In this document: positions 1 through 8,664 of the stretch, piece after piece
Numbering within the stretch: the stretch's first letter is position 1
Layout of the letters: every line of letters begins with the position of its first letter
The notes under the pieces: generated by a model
Seen by the model: only the letters and a program-made list of their open reading frames with translations
What the model was told of the DNA's origin: nothing
The model's database searches: none
Origin: Geitlerinema sp. P-1104
GTDB lineage: Bacteria; Cyanobacteriota; Cyanobacteriia; Cyanobacteriales; Geitlerinemataceae
DNA length: 38,754 nt
Direction: 5' to 3'
Assembly: GCA_012911965.1 (NCBI GenBank)
Contig: SMDP01000006.1
Location: forward strand, 1 to 38,754
Program-made: the position numbers and the translations under genes

Positions 1-129
1 GGCTGTGGGTTGTAACTTGTATTCGTAGGTCATGGTTAGCATGACTCCAGTTTACCTTACATGAGTTAGTTTGGTATGTAAAGTTTTGTGCCTCTGCCCA
101 GGGTCGGGACATCGAACCCATCAATTGAC

Positions 130-216
130 TTGAGGGAGTCTATGTATCCCTGCCTTAAACATTGTTCGTCTGAACGACTCACTCGTTTTGAAGGCAGGGT
201 TTTATCGCTCCCTCAA
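130..216. repeat. Nested inverted repeat at the broken end of the cupin gene
   Basis: Outer arms are TTGAGGGAG (130-138) and CTCCCTCAA (208-216). Inner arms are CCCTGCCTT (148-156) and AAGGCAGGG (191-199). A small GTTC-GTCT-GAAC hairpin lies at 164-175. The outer right arm contains the stop codon of the truncated cupin gene (213-215). The nested design suggests a small mobile (MITE-like) element or a large hairpin. No target duplication was identified. Confidence 0.6.
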
Positions 217-488
217 ACTCCCTCTTCCGTGATAAAGAGGGTTAGGGGACTTCCTTCGTAGAAATGCCAGATTTCTTCCTGTTGGATGCGATGAAAGGCG
301 GAAAATTCTGGGTTTTCCAACAGGTAGTAGATGGAGGTGCAGTAGGTGCGATCGCCCCCAAAGCGTTCTGGGAGTGCTGACTGGGGAATCAGCTCATCAG
401 AGCGATAGAGTTCGCGATACAGTCCCCCTTCTTCTGGGAGAGGAACCAAGTCCAGCGTCTCAATCCAATCGGCAGCGGTATACATCAT
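213..488 (-). pseudogene. DUF985 (cupin_5) protein, C-terminally truncated
   Basis: The 91 residues match the N-terminal half of the DUF985/cupin_5 family: an opening ADWIETLDLVPLPEEGGLYRE, then a cupin core with FHRIQQEEIWHFYEGSPL near residues 65-82. Family members normally run to about 140-170 residues, with a second half ending in a VAPGF-type motif. That half is missing. The reading frame stops at TGA inside the arm of a nested inverted repeat, and I could not find the C-terminal half in any frame of the 212 bases beyond. The start is the first of two consecutive ATGs. The family is structurally a small RmlC-like beta-barrel, usually of unknown function. This is probably a decaying gene cut by the repeat; a genuine half-length cupin is less likely. 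Confidence 0.6.
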
Positions 489-531
489 CGGTTCGGTAGG
501 GTTTTCGAGAAAATTGTAGAGGATTGTCGGG

Positions 532-569
532 TTGACATACTCCCCACTCTAAAGAGATGGGGATTCTCC
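532..569. mobile_element. IS200/IS605-type element end remnant (hairpin)
   Basis: The block starts TTGACATACTCCCC and continues into an imperfect hairpin (CCCCACTCT / AGAGATGGGG), followed by ATTCTCC. This arrangement is typical of the terminal hairpin of IS200/IS605 (TnpB-type) elements in many bacteria, recognised from memory. No tnpA or tnpB gene lies nearby, so it is either a solo end or a scar. Confidence 0.5.
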
Positions 570-665
570 GGCTAATCAAACAGACTAAGCGGCTTAACTG
601 ACGGTTGGTGTAATGGCTGGGAGGAGTCCTATTGACAGAGAAAGCGACCTCTTGCTAATACGGGG

Positions 666-1283
666 ATGATCAAGCAGCGACCCCCTTGTATCATGACCAT
701 TGACGTATCTCCCCGTTCCGGTCTAGCTGGAGTCTTAGACCGTTTCACCGGGCCAAGAGCGACTGGGGCGGAGTTAGTCTTGCAATTTCTCCCCCCTCTC
801 ATTGCGGCTATCCTAGCTCCCGCCTATGCCATCAGCCAACAGTTAGACTGGAGTCTCTGGCAATTGGGACTTGTAGCATTGCTGGCCTTAGATTTGCTGG
901 GAGGGGTTCTCACCAATGCCACTGCCACGGCCAAACGTTGGTATCATCGACCGGGACAGGGGTTTGCCGAGCATTTTAGTTTTGTTTTAGTACATTTGCT
1001 GCATATCGCTGCCGTAGCTTGGCTGTTTCGGGGTGGGGATGGGATATTTTTTCTGTCGGTGTCGGGGTATTTGATGGTTGGGGCGATCGCCATTTTGCGG
1101 GCCCCGCTGTATCTGCAACGTCCGATTGCTCTGGGGTTGTATGGCTTGGCCCTGTTGGGCGATCGCTATCTCTTCACCCCCACGGACGGGTTAGAGTGGT
1201 TTTTAGGGTTTTTCTTCCTTAAGCTTTTTGTCAGTCACCTCTTGTTTGAGGAACCCCATCAGAGAACTCAACCAGAGTCTTAA
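666..1283 (+). CDS. Conserved multi-pass membrane protein, unknown function
   Basis: A 205-residue hydrophobic protein whose family I cannot name. After a polar N-terminus of about 35 residues come about five or six predicted membrane segments: a FLPPLIAAILAPAYAI stretch near residues 42-60, LWQLGLVALLALDLLGGVL near 64-82, FSFVLVHLLHIAAVAWLF near 103-120, a segment around FLSVSGYLMVGAIAIL, ALGLYGLALLG, and a last one at FLGFFFLKLFVSHLLF. The C-terminus is short and charged. No catalytic motif is visible. An alternative start is ATG at 693, which would drop nine residues; neither has a clear ribosome binding site. It converges with the next gene with six bases between the stops. Confidence 0.7.
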   Translation: MIKQRPPCIMTIDVSPRSGLAGVLDRFTGPRATGAELVLQFLPPLIAAILAPAYAISQQLDWSLWQLGLVALLALDLLGGVLTNATATAKRWYHRPGQGFAEHFSFVLVHLLHIAAVAWLFRGGDGIFFLSVSGYLMVGAIAILRAPLYLQRPIALGLYGLALLGDRYLFTPTDGLEWFLGFFFLKLFVSHLLFEEPHQRTQPES

Positions 1284-1289
1284 CTGGGA

Positions 1290-2132
1290 TTAGTTAGACA
1301 AACCTAGGAACTCCTCAATCCGTTGAGCCGTAGCTTCTTGACGGGAAAAGCCCAGTCGATTCCCATACTCAGTAATTGGGACGGTTTTTTCGTCGTCAAT
1401 TTGCACCACTAGCCGATGCTGCTCATCATCATCCCCCCAATCTCTGGACTGAACTGTGACCCCAGTGATGGACTGCAAAGGATAGTTAAGTTTCTGTTTA
1501 TCAGAGACTCCAGTATGGACGATACTCAGGCTATCTGAGGTCTTGTCAAAGGTACAGCAGACCGTTTTTTTGAACCCGATAGGTATCACAAGTCCACTAA
1601 TAATAAGAACCAAAGAAACGGTAAGATACTCCCAGATTGTTCGAGTTTGAGCCACTAGATGAGACTCCTCTGAATTGTTCAGAAACTGATTGATGTCCTG
1701 GGCTAAACTTTCTTTAGGCGACCTTTGACGGCGACTAAAAAGATTCATGTTGATGGTTTCGCCTCGGGTATGTAAGACTAGCTGATGCCAGGTCTGATCT
1801 CGGGGGCGACTACGTCGGCTATCGCGTCGGCTATCGCGTCGGCGACGACGTGTTTCATGGGATTCAACATCAGCTCCCTGAACCTCTTGAATGGGGAAGT
1901 TTTGAGGCTTGAAATCTACCGTTGGCACAAGAACATGGCGATAGCTAAATTGACATTGATTGGTGTCATTCCCAACCCTATCAGCACCCTCTCGATTGCA
2001 TTCAAGTCGCCCGGAGGCAGATAGTGGCAGGAAGGCAATCCCGAGCAATATCGCTCCAATCCAGGTTAACCATAAGCGCCAGGGAACGAATTTCAACTGG
2101 AGTTTTTCGGGATTTTTTTGGATGACTCGCAT
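1290..2132 (-). CDS. Two-TM protein with Arg-rich loop and C-terminal PH-like region
   Basis: A 280-residue membrane protein. TM1 is near residues 20-38. Then comes an exposed segment with two cysteines (LECNR ... QCQFS), resembling a cyanobacterial family with a TLxCxR...CxL signature (from memory, not searched). Next is a highly basic stretch (RRRRRDSRRDSRRSR, about residues 94-108), then TM2 near residues 168-188. The last 90 residues look like a small beta-rich bacterial PH-type fold (VCCTFDKTSDSLSIVHTG, then SITGVTVQSRDWG). The basic stretch is encoded by a tandem 12-base repeat at 1813-1843, so its length may vary between strains. Function unknown. Convergent with the preceding membrane protein gene. 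Confidence 0.65.
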   Translation of the reverse strand: MRVIQKNPEKLQLKFVPWRLWLTWIGAILLGIAFLPLSASGRLECNREGADRVGNDTNQCQFSYRHVLVPTVDFKPQNFPIQEVQGADVESHETRRRRRDSRRDSRRSRPRDQTWHQLVLHTRGETINMNLFSRRQRSPKESLAQDINQFLNNSEESHLVAQTRTIWEYLTVSLVLIISGLVIPIGFKKTVCCTFDKTSDSLSIVHTGVSDKQKLNYPLQSITGVTVQSRDWGDDDEQHRLVVQIDDEKTVPITEYGNRLGFSRQEATAQRIEEFLGLSN

Positions 2133-2297
2133 AGATAGTCGTGCAAAACGTTCAAGCTAATTGACCTCACCTCTTATGAGCTGGAATTGTTCTGACGTTA
2201 ATACCCTTGCGACTTCTGATGTTCCTGGCCCTGAGATGGAGATCATGCACTCTCGGCCAACCTAACGTCTTTTTGCCATTCTGCCAAATCATGCCTC

Positions 2298-3065
2298 CTA
2301 ATCCAGCCAACGAAATGCTCGTTCAAGATTCTCGACAGCATTGTTCTCAATTAGGGCCCCGTGAGCCAGGACAATCTGCTGAGGATGCCAATCTAGGAGT
2401 TGCTGGCGTTGCTGTCGTAGCTGAGATTTATTCCTCAAAAAGGTCAATCGTAAATCGAGGGGGGCCTTGCCATGAGGGGCTAAATTCCCCGCTAATCTCA
2501 ACGGAATTCGCAGCCAAAGGGGAACCCGGTTTGGCTCGAAGTTCTCGATCAAATCCGTCACAATCAGAGTTCGACTCGGCCGGTGAAAGAAGATGACCTC
2601 TTCCATGAACTGACCCCGAAAATGACACGCTTCAATCTCATCCGCCCAAGGTGCCGGTTCCGACTCCCGTAACTGGGCATCCACCTGAATCGAGATCCCA
2701 TGTTGTGCAGCTCGTTCTGTGACTCCATCTGCGGCCCAAGTCAGGGAATTTGGATACTTCTGCCTCCAATTGGGAAGATGAACATAATGCAGCTTATTAG
2801 GGGCAATCAGATATGTAACGGGCCCAAGCTTTCCCAGTTCTGCTTCTAACCCTGGGGTGAGGACAGTGGGGGAGTGGCACCAAAGCTGGCCCGTTTTGAG
2901 GCGAATGACAGTCATGCGAGTCGGAAAGGGGAACTTGACTCCCAAAAGAGACATCTTGACCACGGGACCATCGACAATCCAAAGATTCTCGGATAGAGGT
3001 TTGAGGGTATTTAATGGCTCGTAGAGGGCCATCTGACGTAACTGACCAGTCATAGGACGTACCAT
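2298..3065 (-). CDS. DUF4336 family protein (metallo-beta-lactamase-like fold)
   Basis: 255 residues matching DUF4336, a family distantly related to metallo-beta-lactamases and common in cyanobacteria and plants. Visible hallmarks are the opening LSENLWIVDGPVVKM (about 24-38), RMTVIRLKTGQLWCHSP (about 50-66), the histidine-containing APNKLHYVHLPNW (88-100), FHRPSRTLIVTDLIENF (about 164-180) and the closing QQIVLAHGALI. His93, His96 and the late HG are candidate metal or substrate residues, but no full HxHxDH motif is present. An AGGAG lies 13 bases upstream of the ATG used. A hydrolase role is inferred from the fold only; no substrate can be assigned. Confidence 0.8.
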   Translation of the reverse strand: MVRPMTGQLRQMALYEPLNTLKPLSENLWIVDGPVVKMSLLGVKFPFPTRMTVIRLKTGQLWCHSPTVLTPGLEAELGKLGPVTYLIAPNKLHYVHLPNWRQKYPNSLTWAADGVTERAAQHGISIQVDAQLRESEPAPWADEIEACHFRGQFMEEVIFFHRPSRTLIVTDLIENFEPNRVPLWLRIPLRLAGNLAPHGKAPLDLRLTFLRNKSQLRQQRQQLLDWHPQQIVLAHGALIENNAVENLERAFRWLD

Positions 3066-3223
3066 CTGTCATTACTTTCTCCTGTCAGATTAACTTTTTT
3101 TGACTGTTCAATCGTCTAAATTCGGGTAAACTCGGGTTGCGAGAACTCAGTCTCTCACGATTAACCTCAAGAGCATGAGGGCCTCCTCCTTGTTTTAATC
3201 GTTAAGCTATGTAGATATATTTC

Positions 3224-4666
3224 ATGAAAATCAATCAAGTTGTGTTCTTAGGCTTTGGGTTTGTATTCGCTGTTGCTGGAATTTCCAGTCTTGTATCTCA
3301 CCGTAATATTCAGATTTCTGACGAGATGGATCGTCTAATTTTTCATACCTTTGAGGTGAAATTAGAACTTCAGAATCTCGAAAAACATTTAGTAGATGCT
3401 GAAACGGGACAACGAGGGTTTATCTTAACGAATAACCCCCAAGCATTAACACCTTATCGTGAGGCTGAGTCTCTAATTTCAGAAGACTTAAATCAGTTAA
3501 AAAACTCAGTTCAGGATGATCCAGAGCAGCTTCGACGCGCTGAGGAATTAGAACAGCTCGCTCAAGCTAAGCTCTCAGAACTGGCTGAGACAATTCGCCT
3601 GCAACAACTTGGCAATCAGGAACAAGTTCGTCAAATGATTGTATCTGGCGAGGGACAAGACCTTATGAACCAGATTCGCCGACAAATTACAGAGATGATT
3701 GCCGCTGAGGAAGAGTCATTAGCAGAGCGAAAAGCTGAAGCTCAACAAATGACGATTATTACTCAATCCGTCAACTGGGGAGGCTTAGTTATGATTGTTG
3801 TGGTAGGGTCTCTTGCCTCTTACGTGATTATCCGCGTGATTATGCACCCCATTGATGAGGTGACTGGGGTGATTGCCAATTCTTCGGCTGAAATTGCCGC
3901 CTCGGCCAGTCAACAGGAAAAGGCTGCCAGTGATCAGGCGGTGTCGATTCGCCAGACAACCACCACTTTAGATGAGTTGGCGGTTTCCGCTCAACAGTCG
4001 TCTCAACAAGCTCAAGCCTCTTTGGATGCCGCTCAGAACGCCTTAACTCTCGGTAGTGCAGGAAATGAGGCGATTCAGGAGACGTTGCTCAATATGGGAG
4101 AGTTGAAAGATAATGTCAATCAGGTGTCTCAACAAATTCAGGTTTTGACTCAGTACACTAACCAAATTGATATGATTTCTGGGTTGGTGTCTCAGTTGGC
4201 GAATCAGACGAATATGTTAGCTCTGAATGCGTCGGTTGAAGCGGTGCGAGCTGGTGAGTATGGCCGTGGTTTTAATGTGGTGGCCCAGGAGATTCGTAAA
4301 CTAGCTGATCAGAGTTATGCAGCGGCGGGGAAAATCAATACGTTGGTTGATACTATCCAAGCCACCATCGAGGGAACGGTTACGATAACTCATCAAGGAA
4401 CGCAAAAAGTCAGCCAGGGAATGACCTTGACGGAGAAAACCGCGAGTCTGTTTGGGGATGTTTCAGGGGCTATTGATCATGTGGTCATGAATAGCAAACA
4501 AATCTCCTTGACGGCTCAACAACAGGCGATCGCCATTCAACAAGTGGTCGATATTGCTAGCCAAATCAACGAGGCGGCGGTACAAAGCGTCAGCGGGATG
4601 ACGCAAACGAAAGTTTCAACTGAGCAACTAAAGGAAGCGGCCCAAACCTTACACGAGTTGGTGTAG
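3224..4666 (+). CDS. Methyl-accepting chemotaxis protein with CHASE3 sensor
   Basis: A 480-residue transmembrane chemoreceptor. TM1 spans residues 6-24, a periplasmic CHASE3-type helical bundle spans about 30-175 ([18 protein letters not shown] is the typical signature), and TM2 spans about 184-207. The rest is a coiled-coil signalling domain whose hairpin tip lies near 326-350 ([19 protein letters not shown], then [16 protein letters not shown]). That tip binds CheA and CheW in the family. The usual HAMP domain of about 50 residues between TM2 and the signalling helices is missing or very short. There is no C-terminal CheR-docking pentapeptide. No che genes are adjacent, so it is an orphan receptor that must use a cascade encoded elsewhere, probably for pilus-based taxis or phototaxis. 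ATG start; the upstream 150 bases hold the promoter. Confidence 0.9.
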   Translation: MKINQVVFLGFGFVFAVAGISSLVSHRNIQISDEMDRLIFHTFEVKLELQNLEKHLVDAETGQRGFILTNNPQALTPYREAESLISEDLNQLKNSVQDDPEQLRRAEELEQLAQAKLSELAETIRLQQLGNQEQVRQMIVSGEGQDLMNQIRRQITEMIAAEEESLAERKAEAQQMTIITQSVNWGGLVMIVVVGSLASYVIIRVIMHPIDEVTGVIANSSAEIAASASQQEKAASDQAVSIRQTTTTLDELAVSAQQSSQQAQASLDAAQNALTLGSAGNEAIQETLLNMGELKDNVNQVSQQIQVLTQYTNQIDMISGLVSQLANQTNMLALNASVEAVRAGEYGRGFNVVAQEIRKLADQSYAAAGKINTLVDTIQATIEGTVTITHQGTQKVSQGMTLTEKTASLFGDVSGAIDHVVMNSKQISLTAQQQAIAIQQVVDIASQINEAAVQSVSGMTQTKVSTEQLKEAAQTLHELV

Positions 4667-4698
4667 GGAGGGCCGCTTCCTTCGAGTATCAATCTGGA

Positions 4699-7600
4699 TT
4701 AGAACTGGCCGGCTAAAGCACCGACGCACCGCTCACAGAGGCTGGGATGTTCCTGGGATTCACCCACATGGGTGGAGTAGTTCCAGCAGCGTTCGCACTT
4801 ATCACCGTCAGCACTGACGATGCCAATTCCGAGACCCTCGCTTTGGCTGGCATAGGCCACCCCTTCGAGAGCGTCGGGAGAGTCTAACAGTTCCACTTGG
4901 GAGCAGATAAACAGATAGCGTAACTCATCAACGCCATTGCCGACGCTGCCAGCGACCACAGGAGCGGTGGTTTCCTCAGCCATAGCGGGGAGTTCCGGGG
5001 GGGTTGGTGGGTCAACCTCATTCACCGGGGCGATCGCCGGTTTATCCGCCACCTGCTGCACCGCATTGGGGGGAAGTTCCACATCGGTTCCCAAGACTTT
5101 CAACTTGAGGTCATTGGCTCGTCCCGCCAGTTTTTGGCGATCGCTCGCATACAAGACATTACGATAGCCAAAGCGTAGGGAATAGCCAAAGCCGATCGCC
5201 GTGAAGAACTCCGGTAAGAACAAGAGACGATTCACCGCCGCCAACAGGCTCGACGAGAGATAGGCCACCATCACCAGAGCCAACAGCAAGGCCAGATTGC
5301 GAATCGCCAACCGGTTCGTACGATAGACATCCACCAGATACCCCGGTGCATCGACGATAAAGTCCATGACATCGCGAACCTTCAGATTCTCCCAATGGGG
5401 AAGGGCTAATCCCGAGGGACGCGATCGCTCTAAACCGTTAGTCCTGGACGTTGGTTCTGGAGTCTCATGATGGACTGACTCAGGGACGGCCTCGGAGACT
5501 GGCTCAGGGCTTTCCGTTTCCATCCCTTCAGAAGCCGCCACAGGAGCTTCCTGGGGGACATCGGCAACGGCGGTAGCCGTAGAAGCGGCCACTGCCAATT
5601 CCGGATTCATGGCCGCCAGTTGCTCTCGCTGAGCCTCATCGGCCACAAACAACTTCAATTTAGCCTCCAACGACGAGCCAATCTTCTTATCAGCCCGCGC
5701 CTTCTCCATCACCTTATTCACTTCCGCACGATAGAAGCGCAGCCTTTCCCAACGTTGAGCCAACTCTGGATGCCGCCAGTCTTCCTCTAACTGCACCCAA
5801 CCAGCTTCAAACACCGACTCACAGTCCGTCTCATAGGGGAGATTTTGCCAGATATCCTCAGCCATGTGACAGAGTACAGGGGCGATCGCCCGAGCCAAAT
5901 TCTCCACCACCATCGCCAACACCGTCTGACAACTGCGACGCCGGCTAGCATCCTCAGCACTGATATAGAGCCGATCCTTAGCAATATCCAAATAGAAATT
6001 GGACAAATCCACCACACAGAAATTCTGAATGGTTTGGAAGAAACGGAAGAACTGATAACTCTCAAAGGCTTCCGTCACCTCATCCATCACCTCAATAGTG
6101 CGATGGAGCATATACTGGTCCAACTCCGGCAAATCTCCATAGGCCACCGCATCCGTTGCTGGGTTGAAATCATGGAGATTCCCCAACAGGAAGCGAGCCG
6201 TGTTACGAATCTTGCGATAGACATCCGAGGTTTGCCGCAGAATCGTCCCACCGAGAGGCACATCTCCCGAATAGTCCACCGAGGACACCCACAAGCGCAA
6301 CACATCAGCCCCATAGGGGGGTTGTTGCTTCTTATTGTTGCCCCCATTAATGACCACCGCTGGGTCAACCACATTCCCCAGGGACTTACTCATCTTATGG
6401 CCCTTCTCATCCAAGACAAAGCCATGAGTTAACACCGTTTTATACGGTGCTTGGCCCTGAGTAGCCACACTGGTGAGCAAACTGGACTGGAACCAACCCC
6501 GATGTTGATCCGACCCTTCCAGATATAAGTCCACAGGATAGCCCAATCCTCGCTGTTTGGCCACCGCCGCCCAGGAGGAACCGGAGTCAAACCAGACATC
6601 CATCGTGTCGGTTCCCTTAATGTAGGTGCGGCCATTATTGCGATACGACTCGGGCAGTAACTGCTCAACCGGCAGTTCCCACCAGGCATCAGAGCCTTTC
6701 TCAGCCACAATATCCCGCACATAATTCACGGTTTCTTCCGTCAGCAGGGGATCATTGGTTTCCTCGTCATAGAACACGGGGATGGGAACCCCCCAACTGC
6801 GTTGGCGAGAAATACACCAATCTGATCGCTCACCCACCATGGCGGTGATGCGATTTTCCCCTTGTGTGGGAATCCAACGCACCTGACGAATCGACTCCAA
6901 GGCCGCCTCTCGGAAGCCTTCGACGGAGGCGAACCATTGTTCGGTGGCCCGGAAAATGGTGGGTTTCTTGGTGCGCCAGTCGTAGGGGTATTTGTGTTGA
7001 TAGGGTTCCTGTTTGAGCAGGGAATGAGCCTCGGCTAAGGCTTCGGTGATTTTCTCGTTGGCATCTTTGAGGACATTTAGGCCCGCAAAGGGTCCCGCGT
7101 CCTCGGTGAAGACACCTTTGGCGTTGACGGGGGAGAAAATCGGTAGGTTGTAGCGCAGGCCCACCTGATAGTCTTCTAAGCCATGACCGGGGGCGGTATG
7201 TACTAAGCCTGTCCCCGATTCGGTGGTGACGTAATCGCCGCCAATCACTACGGGACTGGTACGCTCAAAGAGGGGATGGCGATAGTGGCATTGGTCTAAT
7301 TCCGCCCCTTTCAGGCGCTCTAAGACCTTCAATTCAGCGTTAAAGGTTTGAGACAGCCGTTCCACGGCATCGGCCGCTACAATCAAGAATTTACCGGCTG
7401 CGGCTTCAAACTCCACAGGGGCTTCGACTATGGCGTAGGTCAACTCGGGGTTGACGCTAACGGCTAAGTTGGCGGGAATCGTCCAGGGAGTGGTGGTCCA
7501 GATGGCCAGCCAGAGATGGGGTAAATAGTCGGCGAGACGCTCTTTGAGACCATCGTTTAGGTCTGTGATTTGGAAGGCGGCGTAGAGACTCGGGGAGGTG

Positions 7601-8226
7601 TGACCCTCGGGATATTCTAGTTCGGCTTCGGCTAGGGCGGTGCGAGAACTGGGACTCCAATGGACGGGTTTGCGGCCGCGATAGATATAGCCTTTGAGGG
7701 CCATGTCTCCGAATACGCCAATTTGGGCGGCTTCATACTCGGGTTTTAGGGTCAGATAGGGATCGTCCCAGTCTCCCCAAACTCCGTAGCGTTTGAAGCT
7801 TTCCCGTTGTTCTCGGACGACCTGATGGGCAAATTCTTTGGCCTTAAACCGCAGGGCTAAGGGGGTCAGTTGCCGCCGTTCTTCGGATTTTAGGCTTTGC
7901 AGAACTTTGAGTTCAATGGGTAAGCCATGACAGTCCCAACCGGGGATGTAGTGAACTTTGCGCCCTTGCAGGAGCTGATAGCGGTTGATAATGTCTTTGA
8001 GGATTTTGTTTAGGGCGTGACCAATGTGCAGCGACCCGTTGGCATAGGGAGGACCATCATGGAGAATAAAGGGATCTCCAGGATTCGTTTGCGAGAGTTT
8101 CTGATAAATCTTCCGGTTGTCCCAGAAGGTTTGCAACTCGGGTTCACGCACCACGGCGTTGGCACGCATGGAGAACTCGGTTTGCGGGAGGTTGACGGTT
8201 TCCTTATATCGCTTTTCTTCGGTCAC
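4699..8226 (-). CDS. ileS: Isoleucyl-tRNA synthetase with embedded CAAD membrane domain
   Basis: Charges tRNA-Ile with isoleucine. The class I signatures are HIGH at residues 67-70 and KMSKS within [15 protein letters not shown]. The editing (CP1) domain lies between them ([17 protein letters not shown]). The C-terminus carries a four-cysteine zinc finger (CERCWNY ... CERCVGAL). The protein is 1175 residues, about 200 longer than usual. The excess is an insertion of roughly residues 865-1090 within the C-terminal part. It contains an acidic/proline linker, then a CAAD domain ([20 protein letters not shown], near 950-970) with two hydrophobic helices ([13 protein letters not shown] and a second around [16 protein letters not shown]), then a second linker. 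CAAD domains are known to anchor some cyanobacterial synthetases to thylakoids. The start is GTG; no in-frame ATG lies just upstream. Confidence 0.95.
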   Translation of the reverse strand: MTEEKRYKETVNLPQTEFSMRANAVVREPELQTFWDNRKIYQKLSQTNPGDPFILHDGPPYANGSLHIGHALNKILKDIINRYQLLQGRKVHYIPGWDCHGLPIELKVLQSLKSEERRQLTPLALRFKAKEFAHQVVREQRESFKRYGVWGDWDDPYLTLKPEYEAAQIGVFGDMALKGYIYRGRKPVHWSPSSRTALAEAELEYPEGHTSPSLYAAFQITDLNDGLKERLADYLPHLWLAIWTTTPWTIPANLAVSVNPELTYAIVEAPVEFEAAAGKFLIVAADAVERLSQTFNAELKVLERLKGAELDQCHYRHPLFERTSPVVIGGDYVTTESGTGLVHTAPGHGLEDYQVGLRYNLPIFSPVNAKGVFTEDAGPFAGLNVLKDANEKITEALAEAHSLLKQEPYQHKYPYDWRTKKPTIFRATEQWFASVEGFREAALESIRQVRWIPTQGENRITAMVGERSDWCISRQRSWGVPIPVFYDEETNDPLLTEETVNYVRDIVAEKGSDAWWELPVEQLLPESYRNNGRTYIKGTDTMDVWFDSGSSWAAVAKQRGLGYPVDLYLEGSDQHRGWFQSSLLTSVATQGQAPYKTVLTHGFVLDEKGHKMSKSLGNVVDPAVVINGGNNKKQQPPYGADVLRLWVSSVDYSGDVPLGGTILRQTSDVYRKIRNTARFLLGNLHDFNPATDAVAYGDLPELDQYMLHRTIEVMDEVTEAFESYQFFRFFQTIQNFCVVDLSNFYLDIAKDRLYISAEDASRRRSCQTVLAMVVENLARAIAPVLCHMAEDIWQNLPYETDCESVFEAGWVQLEEDWRHPELAQRWERLRFYRAEVNKVMEKARADKKIGSSLEAKLKLFVADEAQREQLAAMNPELAVAASTATAVADVPQEAPVAASEGMETESPEPVSEAVPESVHHETPEPTSRTNGLERSRPSGLALPHWENLKVRDVMDFIVDAPGYLVDVYRTNRLAIRNLALLLALVMVAYLSSSLLAAVNRLLFLPEFFTAIGFGYSLRFGYRNVLYASDRQKLAGRANDLKLKVLGTDVELPPNAVQQVADKPAIAPVNEVDPPTPPELPAMAEETTAPVVAGSVGNGVDELRYLFICSQVELLDSPDALEGVAYASQSEGLGIGIVSADGDKCERCWNYSTHVGESQEHPSLCERCVGALAGQF

Positions 8227-8664
8227 GGCTGGCTACCCAGAGACGAAAGAGCAAGTCGTCAAGGGTCGGGCGATCGCCCCCTCGGGACAATGCACCCCGT
8301 CTTGACAACGGTGAAATAATTTGTAACTTTTTATTACAAACACTTGACAAATCGTGAGACAATGGTAAGCAAAAGGAAGCAGCCAGAGGTCACGATTCTA
8401 TCAATGCTCCATTGTAGTCGAAGAGGGGGTCAATGGGAACGCTGACCCTTTCCTTAATCGCTTTCCTTAAATCTAGAGTCATGAGTTCCCATGGCGGTAA
8501 GGGAGTCGCTAGCATTAGGGGGCGATTGCGGTTCCCGCACGCTTCGCGATCGCGCTACCCAACCGAGGAGTTTTACGGTAGCTTGAAAAATGAAAGCGAT
8601 GTCCGGCCTCGGCGTCTGATCCTTTGCCCCGTCACATTCTTCATTATTGTAACGTTCCCCCACA
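8227..8664. other. 438-bp intergenic region between divergent ileS and clpB
   Basis: No convincing gene. It holds a 21-bp dyad TTTGTAA (8320-8326) / TTACAAA (8334-8340), followed by TTGACA at 8344-8349, which could be a -35 element for clpB; a well-placed -10 is not obvious. I see no CIRCE heat-shock operator. A GC-rich stretch at 8520-8560 includes a palindromic CGCGATCGCG. Open frames here show no protein-like composition. Confidence 0.5.
8320..8349 (+). promoter_or_regulatory. Dyad TTTGTAA-N7-TTACAAA next to a TTGACA box
   Basis: A perfect seven-base inverted repeat (8320-8326 and 8334-8340) lies three bases before TTGACA (8344-8349). The position between divergent ileS and clpB fits an operator or activator site. 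The binding protein is unknown and the -10 element is unclear. Confidence 0.35.

Noticed and set aside
1..129. Missing second half of the cupin gene beyond the inverted repeat
   Set aside because: All minus-strand frames of this stretch were read; a short GFDVP... stretch resembles the family end only superficially.
5845..6432. 195-codon plus-strand frame antisense to ileS
   Set aside because: Shadow of the catalytic core coding sequence; the motifs belong to ileS.
8227..8343. T-box leader for ileS
   Set aside because: No T-box motif or terminator/antiterminator is visible, and cyanobacteria are not known to use this for ileS.
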